From the NCBI RefSeq assembly GCF_001437435.1, contig NZ_JQCB01000005.1:17370-60814 (forward strand): a stretch of 43,445 bases of DNA, written 5' to 3'. How positions within the stretch are numbered: position 1 is the stretch's first letter; each line of letters starts with the position of its first letter. Source of the stretch: Furfurilactobacillus siliginis (GTDB taxonomy: Bacteria; Bacillota; Bacilli; Lactobacillales; Lactobacillaceae). The position numbers and the translations under genes were made by a program. The notes beneath the pieces were generated by a model. It was given only the letters and a program-made list of their open reading frames with translations. It was not told the origin of the DNA and ran no database searches. Shown piece after piece: positions 35,648 through 43,445 of this stretch.

Positions 35648-38152
35648 ATGTCCGAAAATCTATCGTTATTTGACGATGCGACCAATTTCCAGCCGAATTA
35701 CGTGGTGGGCAAAGTGGCCGCCATTTTTTTTAGTAGTCCAGATTCCTTTTTTAAAGTGTTGTTAGTCCATGTTGATGAAACAGATCTAGACTGGGTTGAA
35801 GATGAGATCGTCGTCACTGGTTCTTTTGGTGACGTGGCTGAGGAGGGTACCTATCGCTTCTTCGGGAAAGTTGTCGATCATCCAAAATATGGCAAACAGT
35901 TGGCTGCTAGTAACTATGAAAACGAAACGCCAACATCTAAAACGGGCTTGATCAAATATTTATCAGGCGATCAATTTCCTGGGTTAGGCAAGAAAACGGC
36001 TGAACGAATTGTGGAAACACTGGGGACTGGCGTGATCGACAAGGTGGTCAAAGACCCGAGTGTGGTGGATTCAATTGGTTTGAAGGCCTCCGTCAAGGAA
36101 CATTTTGTGGAAGTACTGCAGGAAAATCACGGTACTGAACAGGTCATCATTGGTTTAAACGGTTTTGGCTTTGGGAGCCAGCTGGCCGCGGTTATTTATG
36201 ATAAATATAAGCAAGATACCTTAAGTATTATTCGCGAGAATCCGTACCAATTGGTCGAAGACATTAATGGAGTCAGCTTTAAACGGGCAGACCAAATTGC
36301 TGAACAACTGGGCTTCGATGCTGATTCAGCAGGACGGTTACGGGCAGCGTTACTGGAAACATTAACCGATTTAAGTTATTCATCTGGGGACACATACACG
36401 CAGGTACAGCCGCTGATCACAGGCGCCACTGCGTTATTAGAAAACGCGCGTAACGTGCGGATTTCACCGGATAGTTTAGCTGATCAAATGTTAGCTTTGG
36501 CGAAGGACCAAGTGATTGTCGGTAACGGACAACAAGTGTATTTAAAATCGGTGTATGACACCGAATGGGATAGTGCCGAACATTTACAGCGACTGCAACA
36601 AGACGCAGATAAGCTGATTGATGATGACGTGGACTTGGATCATGAGATTCGTTGGGTTGAAAAACAACTGGATATTTCATATGACGAGGCGCAGCAAGCA
36701 GCAATCAAGTCTGCATTGACCTCACCAGTATATTTACTGACGGGTGGACCTGGTACCGGTAAAACGACCATTATTAATGGAATTGTGGCATTATATGCAC
36801 ATATTCATGAGTTATCACTGGATATTAATGAGTACGAAGATGAAACATTTCCAATTTTATTAGCTGCACCGACTGGTCGAGCAGCTAAGCGAATGAGTGA
36901 AGTGACTGACTTGCCAGCTAGCACCATTCACCGGTTGTTAGGATTGACTGGTCGTGAAAACGAAGCTGAGCAAAACTCGGCCAAGGATTTGAGCGGTGGG
37001 TTATTGATTGTCGACGAAATGTCGATGGTGGACACGTTCCTATTCCGGACGCTGATTCAAGCAGTGCCAAATCATATGCAAGTGGTCTTGGTGGGTGATC
37101 GGGATCAACTACCATCCGTTGGGCCAGGACAGGTATTTGCTGATTTATTGAAATCTGGATGTATTCCTGCAACGGAACTGACGACGATTTATCGGCAGGA
37201 TGATACCTCGTCAATTATTCCCTTGGCGCATGCGATTAAAGAAGGCGGTCTACCTGATGATTTCACAGTTAATCAAAGTGACCGTAGTTTCTTTTCCGCA
37301 AGACCGTATCAAGTGGTTGATGTAATTAGCCAAGTGGTGGAACGTGCGAAGAAACGGGGTTTTGCGAAGGCTGATATTCAGGTGCTGGCGCCAATGTATC
37401 GTGGCGCCGCCGGTATCAACGCGCTAAACACTGCCTTGCAGAATATTTTAAATCCACCAAGTAGTAGTCGCACCAAGGAAATTGAGGCACATAACGAGCA
37501 TTTCCGAATTGGTGACAAGGTGTTGCATTTAGTGAACAGTCCCGAAAACAACGTATTTAACGGCGATATGGGCGAAATCGTCGGGATTGATTTGGCCAGT
37601 GCGAAGGATAACTTGGACAAGGTCGATAAACTAACAATTGCGTTCGATCAAACGGAAGTGGAATATTCTCGCCAACAGTTTGACCGCATTACGTTAGCTT
37701 ACTGTGTGTCGATTCATAAGGCACAAGGGTCGCAATTCAAATTGGTGATTCTGCCATTAGTACCGCAGTTTCGGCGGATGTTACAACGAAACCTGTTGTA
37801 TACCGCGGTGACCCGGGCACAGCAATGGTTGATTTTAGTCGGGGACCAACAGTCCTTTACGGACGCTGCTGAAAATGAATCAGTTAACCGACACACAACA
37901 TTGCAGGAGCGAATTCAAAAGGTATTTGGAAAAGAAATCGCTGAAACAACAGAACCGGCACAGCCAAAAGTTGGACCGGCAAGTGAGGCGCCGGCTTCAA
38001 CACCAAAAGTAAGTGAATCAGTCATCCAAGATACACCGGCAGAGCCGCAAACGACGGTGTTGACCACTAGCATGGTACTGGGTGGCGACGTGGATCCGAT
38101 GATTGGCATGCAAGGTGTAACACCGACCAGTTTTGCGCCCGCTAATTCATAA
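35648..38152 (+). CDS. recD2: RecD2-type ATP-dependent DNA helicase
   Basis: 5'-to-3' superfamily 1B helicase found without RecB and RecC, involved in DNA repair and replication fork upkeep. The N-terminal part has the helix-hairpin-helix block GLGKKTAERIVETLG. Walker A GGPGTGKTT is at residues 366-374 and Walker B reads IVDEMSMVD. Late motifs SIHKAQGSQFK and YTAVTRAQQWL are in the C-terminal UvrD-like part. About 80 residues of Pro/Thr/Ala-rich tail follow. The ATG at 35648 has AGGAGGTGA upstream. Confidence 0.94.
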   Translation: MSENLSLFDDATNFQPNYVVGKVAAIFFSSPDSFFKVLLVHVDETDLDWVEDEIVVTGSFGDVAEEGTYRFFGKVVDHPKYGKQLAASNYENETPTSKTGLIKYLSGDQFPGLGKKTAERIVETLGTGVIDKVVKDPSVVDSIGLKASVKEHFVEVLQENHGTEQVIIGLNGFGFGSQLAAVIYDKYKQDTLSIIRENPYQLVEDINGVSFKRADQIAEQLGFDADSAGRLRAALLETLTDLSYSSGDTYTQVQPLITGATALLENARNVRISPDSLADQMLALAKDQVIVGNGQQVYLKSVYDTEWDSAEHLQRLQQDADKLIDDDVDLDHEIRWVEKQLDISYDEAQQAAIKSALTSPVYLLTGGPGTGKTTIINGIVALYAHIHELSLDINEYEDETFPILLAAPTGRAAKRMSEVTDLPASTIHRLLGLTGRENEAEQNSAKDLSGGLLIVDEMSMVDTFLFRTLIQAVPNHMQVVLVGDRDQLPSVGPGQVFADLLKSGCIPATELTTIYRQDDTSSIIPLAHAIKEGGLPDDFTVNQSDRSFFSARPYQVVDVISQVVERAKKRGFAKADIQVLAPMYRGAAGINALNTALQNILNPPSSSRTKEIEAHNEHFRIGDKVLHLVNSPENNVFNGDMGEIVGIDLASAKDNLDKVDKLTIAFDQTEVEYSRQQFDRITLAYCVSIHKAQGSQFKLVILPLVPQFRRMLQRNLLYTAVTRAQQWLILVGDQQSFTDAAENESVNRHTTLQERIQKVFGKEIAETTEPAQPKVGPASEAPASTPKVSESVIQDTPAEPQTTVLTTSMVLGGDVDPMIGMQGVTPTSFAPANS

Positions 38153-38229
38153 AGCGTACTTAGTGGCAAATTTACAGTTAGAACCTTACACTATGATAGA
38201 ATTCGTCATCGCGTGAGGGGAGAACCAAC

Positions 38230-39495
38230 ATGGCACAAGCAGACTTAACAAATGAAACAACTACGGCAGCTCAGGCTGCGTTGCAAGATCATTGGCAACG
38301 CAACACTGGGCTCTTTTTGGCGGCACAAAACTTTTTCTTGTTTGGATCGTCATCCGTGTACTTTGCGATTTTATGGTACATTGCGTTGCAAACGTCCTCG
38401 GGAACTTGGATGATGCTGGCCACATTGGCGCAGAGCTTGCCACAGATTTTAGTCTCATTGTGGGCTGGTGTGTGGGCCGATCGTTTTAACCGACGGAATT
38501 TGTTGATGTGGGCCACTGGTGGTGTGACGGTGGTGACTTTAGGTATCGCGTTGCTATTTTACTTTGGCTGGCGAGACTTATGGTTACTCTTGTTGATTGC
38601 CGCCGTTCGTTCCACTGGTAGCGGAATTGAAATGCCAGTTGGAAATGCCTTATTACCACAATTAGCACCACGTAAAGAGCTAACGCGAATGAACGGGCTA
38701 AATCAACTTATCAATGCGGTGTTGTTGTTATTGACACCAATTATCTCCGGCTTAATTCTCGGTAAATTAGGAATCATCTTTATCTTCGTCATTGACGTGG
38801 TAACGGCCGGCGTTGGGTTAGGATTATTAGCGTTGATTCGTATCGCACCTGCTGTTTTGACAGAGCAAAAGGCAACGATGGGAGCTGTGACATCGACCTT
38901 GAAGCAAATTGGTGGCGGCCTGAAATTCACGTTTTCACATGGCTTTATGCGTAAATTCATGCTGCTGATTGCGTTGGCCTTTATCATGATTGCACCAAGT
39001 TCACAGTTGTCGACGTTGTTTGTTAAACAAACATTTGGCAGTCAGGTCATGCTGCTGACGCTAAACGAGTTACTGTGGACAGCTGGTGCGACGGTAGGTG
39101 GTTTGTGGATCAGTAGTCATCAGCACATTAGTAAGAAAATCCCGCTGATTGCCCTGGCACTGGGTGTAAGTGGTGTGGCATTCTTTGCAATGGGGGTTCC
39201 GGAACCATTTTACGTTTATCTGTTCTTCATGTTCTTAAGCGGAATTGCGATGCCTATTATTCAAGCAACCAGCAATATTTTGATTCAAGAGACTGTCAGC
39301 ACAAACATGATGGGGCGGGTTTTCTCCATTTTCCAGATTGTCTCGACGGGGATTTACCCATTGGCGATGCTGTTCTTTGGACCGCTAGCAGATGTCATCT
39401 CCATTAAATGGATCTTTATGGCCAGCGGAATTGCATTAGTCGCTGTTGCATGGTGGTTTAACACCAGTTTGAAACAGACCGGAATAGACCAATAA
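38230..39495 (+). CDS. MFS transporter (MFS_3/MefA-like)
   Basis: A 12-helix major facilitator, 421 residues. The loop motif ADRFNRRNLL after helix 2 and the overall pattern (FAILWYIALQ, GSGIEMPVGNALLPQL) match the group containing macrolide-type efflux proteins and EntS-like exporters. It is likely a proton-driven exporter with unknown substrate; resistance cannot be claimed from sequence. It stands alone: a weak -10 TATGAT lies at 38192-38197, and no regulator gene is adjacent. The ATG follows GAGGGGAG. Confidence 0.88.
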   Translation: MAQADLTNETTTAAQAALQDHWQRNTGLFLAAQNFFLFGSSSVYFAILWYIALQTSSGTWMMLATLAQSLPQILVSLWAGVWADRFNRRNLLMWATGGVTVVTLGIALLFYFGWRDLWLLLLIAAVRSTGSGIEMPVGNALLPQLAPRKELTRMNGLNQLINAVLLLLTPIISGLILGKLGIIFIFVIDVVTAGVGLGLLALIRIAPAVLTEQKATMGAVTSTLKQIGGGLKFTFSHGFMRKFMLLIALAFIMIAPSSQLSTLFVKQTFGSQVMLLTLNELLWTAGATVGGLWISSHQHISKKIPLIALALGVSGVAFFAMGVPEPFYVYLFFMFLSGIAMPIIQATSNILIQETVSTNMMGRVFSIFQIVSTGIYPLAMLFFGPLADVISIKWIFMASGIALVAVAWWFNTSLKQTGIDQ

Positions 39496-39521
39496 AACTT
39501 GGATAATCAGTGGGTTAGGGC

Positions 39522-39550
39522 TTGTCTTTGCCCGGTGAGCTTGCGATAAT
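39522..39550 (+). promoter_or_regulatory. prs promoter
   Basis: TTGTCT (39522-39527), 17 bases, GATAAT (39545-39550), with TGC in front of the -10. It is a good extended -10 promoter. Confidence 0.65.
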
Positions 39551-39580
39551 AATGGTAATTGAGATTTTTTGGAGGCAAAC

Positions 39581-40567
39581 ATGAGTGAAGCAAAATCTGG
39601 TGGTGACATCAAGCTCTTTACGTTGAACACTAACCGGCCACTGGCTGAAAAAATTGCGGCAGCCATTAACATTCCGCTAAGCCCTTCGACAATCAGTACG
39701 TTTGCTGATGGTGAAATTGCCATTAGTATTGATGAAAGCGTTCGTGGTGACGAAATTTACGTGATTCAATCTGTCAGTGATCCGGTGAACAGCTCGTTCA
39801 TGCAGGTAATGATCATGGTTGATGCGTTGCGTCGTGCAAGTGCCGGTGAGATCAACGTGGTATTACCATATTATGGTTATGCCCGTTCTGACCGGAAAGC
39901 CCGTTCTCGCGAACCAATTACGGCTAAGCTAGTTGCCAATTTCTTGCAAATTGACGGTGTTGATCGTGTCTTGACCCTTGATTTACATGCGGACCAAGTT
40001 CAAGGTTTCTTCAATATTCCAGTTGATCACTTGCTCGGGGCACCCTTGCTTGCCAAGTATTTCTATACAAATGATCTGTTAGATAACGTTGTGGTTGTGG
40101 CACCAGATCACGCTGGTGTTTCACGGGCCCGCAACTTCGCTGAACTGTTGAAGGCGCCAATTGCCATTATCGACAACCGTTCAGAAGATCAGTTTGATCC
40201 TGAGCCAGATTCTGTGATTGGGTCAGTTGCCGGTAAACGCGCTGTGTTAGTCGATGATATGATTGATACTGCCGACCGGATGTCTGTTTCTGCAAATATT
40301 CTGAAGTCTGCTGGTGCTGCCGATGTTTACGCGGTCGCAACCCACGCGGTATTCTCAGGTAACGCGGCCCAAACATTATCAGAATCGCAGTTGAAAAAGG
40401 TTATCGTAACCGATTCAATCGTGGTTCCAGAAGAAAAACAATTTGACCAATTAGAAGTCATCTCAGTGGCTGATTTAATGGGTGAGGCAATCATGCGCAT
40501 TCACAACAATCAACCGGTAGATGAGTTATTCATCTCAAAGCAAAACCCAGATGTGAAGTTAAGATAA
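39581..40567 (+). CDS. prs: ribose-phosphate pyrophosphokinase
   Basis: Makes PRPP from ribose 5-phosphate and ATP for nucleotide, His, Trp and NAD synthesis. Visible motifs are the N-terminal FADGEIAISIDESVRG, the flexible ATP loop YGYARSDRKARSREPI, VLTLDLHADQVQGFF, and the PRPP-binding loop VLVDDMIDTADRMS, where the common AGT is changed to ADR. Its 328 residues are normal. The ATG at 39581 follows TTGGAGG. Lactobacilli often carry two prs genes, and the changed loop suggests this may be the second paralogue. Three structured repeats follow. Confidence 0.94.
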   Translation: MSEAKSGGDIKLFTLNTNRPLAEKIAAAINIPLSPSTISTFADGEIAISIDESVRGDEIYVIQSVSDPVNSSFMQVMIMVDALRRASAGEINVVLPYYGYARSDRKARSREPITAKLVANFLQIDGVDRVLTLDLHADQVQGFFNIPVDHLLGAPLLAKYFYTNDLLDNVVVVAPDHAGVSRARNFAELLKAPIAIIDNRSEDQFDPEPDSVIGSVAGKRAVLVDDMIDTADRMSVSANILKSAGAADVYAVATHAVFSGNAAQTLSESQLKKVIVTDSIVVPEEKQFDQLEVISVADLMGEAIMRIHNNQPVDELFISKQNPDVKLR

Positions 40568-40570
40568 CAA

Positions 40571-40688
40571 ACAGAGCCAAAAAAAGACCGGTAGGCACCG
40601 AGCAATTGCAGGAACGGCGGTAGTGGGGCAAAGCCCCCGGACGGCGGTCAGGCAATGCACAGGTGGCTGGTCTTTTTTTAGCGTTTAA
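40571..40688 (+). repeat. structured repeat, copy A after prs (terminator form)
   Basis: Core 40579-40679. The outer stem is seven A plus GACC, pairing with GGTC plus seven T, so it should terminate transcription in both directions. The inner helix is ATTGC/GCAAT and the hairpin is GGGGC/GCCCC. Conserved loops CGGCGGTAG and CGGACGGCG are present. Confidence 0.85.
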
Positions 40689-40692
40689 AAGC

Positions 40693-40810
40693 ACAGAGCC
40701 AAAAAAAGACCCGGGTGCTTCCGAGCAAGAACAAGGACGGTGGTAGGAGCAAAGCTCCGGACAGCGGTCAGGTTCTGCACAGGAAGCAGGGTCTTTTTTT
40801 AGCGTTTTAG
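40693..40810 (+). repeat. structured repeat, copy B after prs (terminator form)
   Basis: Core 40701-40800. AAAAAAAGACCC pairs with GGGTCTTTTTTT and TGCTTCC with GGAAGCA. The inner helix is AGAAC/GTTCT, a paired change from copy A, and the hairpin is GGAGC/GCTCC. It starts 122 bases after copy A. Confidence 0.85.
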
Positions 40811-40814
40811 AAGA

Positions 40815-40932
40815 ACAGAGCCGAAAAAGACCCGGGTTGCTTCCGAGCAAGAACAAGGACGGTGGTAGGAGCAAAGCTCCGGACGGCGGTCAGGCAATGC
40901 ACAGGAAGCAGGGTCTTTTTTAGGCGTTTTAG
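40815..40932 (+). repeat. structured repeat, copy C after prs (chimeric)
   Basis: Core 40824-40920. The outer stem is AAAAAGACCC/GGGTCTTTTT with GCTTCC/GGAAGC, and the hairpin is GGAGC/GCTCC as in copy B. The inner helix is broken: the left arm is the AGAAC type and the right arm is the GCAAT type of copy A. It starts 122 bases after copy B. Confidence 0.82.
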
Positions 40933-41070
40933 ACAGAATAACCTCAAAACCTCCCCGCCACTAAACTCTAACAACGAATTTTATAAGATTCTAATCCATC
41001 TCTCTCGCCGCAAATTCAGATTTACGTTAGAATAGTGGTATAAACCAATTGAGAAAGAGGTTATCAATTC

Positions 41071-42060
41071 ATGTATCAAGCAGATGAAACACGTTATGAG
41101 AATATGCCCGTTCGGCGGGTAGCAGATACTGGCTTCATGTTGCCAGCAGTTAGTTTTGGCTTGTGGCGAAACTTAGGCGATCAACAACCATACGCCAATA
41201 GTCGTGAAGTAATGTTGAAGGCTTTTGATAACGGTATTTTTAGTTTTGATAACGCCTCTAACTATGGTCCTAGTAATGGATCTGCTGAAGAAACGTTTGG
41301 ACGGGTCTTTGAACAAGATTTGAAACCATATCGAAATGAGTTAGTCGTAACGACTAAGGCTGGCTTCCATATGTGGCCTGGACCGTACGGCGAATTTTCA
41401 TCACGCAAAACGTTGATGAACGCGCTGGAACTGTCTTTGAAGCGCATGCATCTTGATTATGTAGATGTCTTTTACATGCATCGTTTTGATCCACACACAT
41501 CACTTGAAGAACAGGTTGAAACCCTCGATTTGATGGTTAAACAAGGGAAGACGTTGTATGTTGGGGTATCGAACTTTGATGCTGAACAGACGGCTGCCAT
41601 CACGAAACTCTTTAAAGAACATCACACGCCGTTTGTGGTCAATCAGAGTAGTTACAACATGATTAACCGTAGCGTTGAAGAAGACGGCTTACTGGACGTA
41701 TTACGCGCTAATAAGTTGGGGATGGTTGCATATGGACCGTTGGCTGAAGGGCTGCTGACCGATAAGTATCTGGGTGGCATTCCGGCTGATCTACCAATTC
41801 ACTGGAGCAATAAATTATCGCTTGATCAAGGTAGCGATAAAGTGGTTGGTAAGTTGAATGCTTTGAACGACCTGGCCAAAGATCGTGGACAGTCACTTGC
41901 CCAAATGGCATTGGCATGGCTGCTGCATGATGCCGTCGTGGCCAGTGTTGTGATTGGTGCTTCGCATGTTGATCACTTGTTGGGCAACATTAAAGCAGTT
42001 GAAAATCTAACATTTACGCCAGATGAAATTGCCCATATTGATACGATTTTAAACGCATAA
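41071..42060 (+). CDS. aldo/keto reductase
   Basis: NADPH-dependent oxidoreductase with a TIM-barrel fold. The catalytic tetrad is complete: D60, Y65 (SFDNASNYGP), K96 (TTKAG) and H137 (YMHRFD). Length (329) and the sequence WPGPYGEFSSRKTL resemble the YghZ/Kv-beta-like group active on small aldehydes such as glyceraldehyde 3-phosphate or methylglyoxal; the true substrate is unknown. The ATG follows AAAGAGG. It is alone between the prs repeats and the metQ leader, and no terminator is visible right after it. Confidence 0.93.
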   Translation: MYQADETRYENMPVRRVADTGFMLPAVSFGLWRNLGDQQPYANSREVMLKAFDNGIFSFDNASNYGPSNGSAEETFGRVFEQDLKPYRNELVVTTKAGFHMWPGPYGEFSSRKTLMNALELSLKRMHLDYVDVFYMHRFDPHTSLEEQVETLDLMVKQGKTLYVGVSNFDAEQTAAITKLFKEHHTPFVVNQSSYNMINRSVEEDGLLDVLRANKLGMVAYGPLAEGLLTDKYLGGIPADLPIHWSNKLSLDQGSDKVVGKLNALNDLAKDRGQSLAQMALAWLLHDAVVASVVIGASHVDHLLGNIKAVENLTFTPDEIAHIDTILNA

Positions 42061-42117
42061 TATAAGGATCTTTATGAGAATGGTACAAATAAACTCATCA
42101 TTTTCTAAAGTAAACCG

Positions 42118-42146
42118 TTGACAAGTTTTTTTGTGTGCGTTAATCT
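42118..42146 (+). promoter_or_regulatory. promoter of metQ T-box transcript
   Basis: A perfect TTGACA (42118-42123), 17 bases, TAATCT (42141-42146). It is one of the best promoters in the window. Confidence 0.8.
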
Positions 42147-42176
42147 TTATTCAATTCCATATGACAGATAACAATG

Positions 42177-42460
42177 TGAACAGGAAAGTAACACTAACGA
42201 GACTGTCCAGAAAACCTGCATTTGCTGAGAGCAGGGTAGCTAAGTTAGGGTGAAAATGGCCTGCGATTGGTGTCATCGAGCACAACTGTGCCAGGTGACA
42301 ATGAATTGGCGCTCATTAACGCGCACACCGCTACTGGGGAATTCTAGACCCTTTCTTAGTGTCGGTTAATGAGGAGCCAAATGTAAATTTGACTTGAACT
42401 TAGAATGGTACGCGAACGCTCGCTTCTAATTTAGTAATAAATTAGAGGTGGGCGTTTTTT
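42177..42460 (+). promoter_or_regulatory. T-box leader of metQ (tRNA-Met responsive)
   Basis: CAGG (42181-42184) followed by AAAGTA, the usual T-box stem I sequence, pairs with CCTG (42260-42263). The specifier just before it is ATG (42256-42258) followed by G. The T-box core TGGTACGCG (42406-42414) is one base shorter than the common TGGTACCGCG. The terminator stem is 42416-42433 with 42438-42455, then six T. Uncharged tRNA-Met should switch metQ on. Confidence 0.9.
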
Positions 42461-42549
42461 AGTTGCTGCACACTGAAATCTGTCATATGAAGTCATGCTT
42501 GCATGGCATAAACTAAATTGAGCAATTGTTCATCAAAAGGAGAATGATT

Positions 42550-43380
42550 ATGAATAAAAAATTTCGGCGTGTGTTATTAGGTGCAACATCTGTATTGGCT
42601 TTGACATTAGTGTTAGCTGGTTGTGGTAAATCAGCTAAGTCAACGACGACGGTCAAAGTCGGAATCGTGGGTAACGACGATGAAAAGATTTGGAAACCAA
42701 TTGCTAAGGATGTTAAAAAAGACGGTATTGATTTAAAAATCGTTAGCTTCTCTGACTACACGCAGCCTAACCAGGCGTTAAACGATAAGCAAATCGACAT
42801 CAATGCCTTCCAACATTATTACTTCCTGGATCAATGGAACAAAGCACATAAGACTGATTTGACCTCAGTTGGGAAAACGGTTGTTGCACCATTAGGACTG
42901 TTCAGTAAGAAAGTTAAGCAACCAGGTGACTTTAAGAAGGGTGACCAAATCGTCATTCCAAACGATGCAACGAACGAAGGTCGGGCATTGAACCTGTTGA
43001 AGAATGCAGGATTGATCAAGGTTGATAACGCAAAGTTGCCAACGCCAAAGGACATCACTTCGAATCCGAAGAACCTGAAGATTACACCAGTTGCTGCTGA
43101 TCAAACACCGCGCTCCCTTGATTCAGCAACCGCTGCTGTTGTTAACAATACGTACGCAGTGGACGCTAAGTTAGACATCAAGAAGGCCGTTTACGCTGAA
43201 AAGATTGATAAAAACGTTAAGCCATACATCAATATCATCGTGGCACGCAAGGCGGACAAGAACAAGAAAGCCATCAAGACAATCGTGAAGGATTATCAAA
43301 CGAAGCGGAACGCAAAGGTCATCGACAAACAGTTCAAGGGCACTTCAGTACCAGCCTGGAATTTGAACGTTAACAAATAG
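42550..43380 (+). CDS. metQ: methionine-binding lipoprotein (NlpA/MetQ family)
   Basis: Substrate-binding lipoprotein of a methionine ABC importer. The signal peptide ends in the lipobox LAGC with lipidated C25. The mature part has the family blocks VGIVGNDDEKIWKPIAKD, NAFQHYYFLDQW, PNDATNEGRALNLL and AAVVNNTYA. Length is 276 residues from ATG 42550, which follows AAGGAG by 7 bases; upstream in-frame codons overlap that site. The leader is a tRNA-Met T-box, which supports methionine as substrate. metN and metP are not in the remaining window. Confidence 0.94.
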   Translation: MNKKFRRVLLGATSVLALTLVLAGCGKSAKSTTTVKVGIVGNDDEKIWKPIAKDVKKDGIDLKIVSFSDYTQPNQALNDKQIDINAFQHYYFLDQWNKAHKTDLTSVGKTVVAPLGLFSKKVKQPGDFKKGDQIVIPNDATNEGRALNLLKNAGLIKVDNAKLPTPKDITSNPKNLKITPVAADQTPRSLDSATAAVVNNTYAVDAKLDIKKAVYAEKIDKNVKPYINIIVARKADKNKKAIKTIVKDYQTKRNAKVIDKQFKGTSVPAWNLNVNK

Positions 43381-43386
43381 ATGCAC

Positions 43387-43445
43387 CAGAGAGTGGGACA
43401 AAAGTCGGGAAGTCGTGAGCAAGACCTAGAACGACCGTACGGATT
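43387..43445 (+). repeat. 5' part of a further repeat, cut by the window end
   Basis: It begins CAGAGAGTGGGACAAAAGTC and contains GTGAGCAAGACC, recalling the CAGAGAGTGAG start and GAGCAAGAAC of the structured repeats but diverging elsewhere. It may be a related family or a separate 3' element of metQ; the second half lies outside. Confidence 0.4.

Noticed and set aside
40530-40874. 114-residue minus-strand frame across the prs repeats
   Set aside because: It is repetitive only because the DNA is a tandem repeat, has no ribosome site and runs into the end of prs.
42177-42460. SAM riboswitch (S-box or SMK-box) before metQ
   Set aside because: The leader has the T-box core TGGTACGCG, the AAAGTA stem I sequence and an ATG specifier beside a matching helix; SAM-box motifs are not seen.

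Overview
The window is chromosomal core DNA from a low-to-mid GC Gram-positive bacterium of the family Lactobacillaceae. The evidence is the gene order DUF3397-mraZ-rsmH-ftsL-pbp-mraY-murD-murG-divIB-ftsA-ftsZ-sepF-yggT-ylmH-divIVA-ileS, the T-box leaders, the DUF4811/DUF4044/DUF1831 small proteins typical of lactobacilli, and AGGAGG-type ribosome binding sites. I cannot fix the genus from sequence alone. No tRNA, rRNA, prophage, insertion sequence or CRISPR array is visible.

Layout. 1-3936: two RNA methyltransferases (rlmA, trmL) and the DNA translocase ftsK. 4016-5291 (minus strand): a CorA metal transporter and a 40-residue DUF4044 membrane peptide. 5398-20000: the division and cell-wall (dcw) cluster, read rightward, with MraZ boxes before mraZ and an internal terminator before ftsA. 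20004-23097: ileS behind an isoleucine T-box. 23577-26084: a drug-efflux MFS pump with DUF4811, divergent from a MarR regulator. 26130-28244: T-box controlled brnQ plus an unknown 92-residue gene. 28315-28563: a small XRE regulator on the minus strand. 28951-33843: a cold-shock protein, Nudix hydrolase, membrane protein, mtnN, cysteine desulfurase and DUF1831, followed by mnmA under its own promoter. 34179-38152: histidine phosphatase, TPR protein, recD2. 38230-42060: MFS transporter, prs, aldo/keto reductase. 42118-43380: methionine T-box and the lipoprotein metQ.

How the genes work together. The dcw block makes lipid II (mraY, murD, murG), uses it at the septum (pbp, ftsL, divIB) and positions and drives the Z-ring (ftsZ, ftsA, sepF, divIVA). 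Three T-boxes tie ileS and brnQ to uncharged tRNA-Ile (both specifiers read as ATC) and metQ to uncharged tRNA-Met (specifier ATG). The cysteine desulfurase probably supplies sulfur to MnmA for tRNA 2-thiouridine.

The most unusual feature is a family of about 100-110 bp structured repeats, with seven copies on the plus strand (three after ileS, one after mnmA, three after prs) and one on the minus strand before mnmA. The copies show compensatory changes in several helices, a conserved tandem GA/GA mismatch and conserved unpaired core sequences. This looks like a structured RNA or mobile palindromic element. In the prs copies the outer helix has become an A-tract/T-tract stem typical of a bidirectional terminator.
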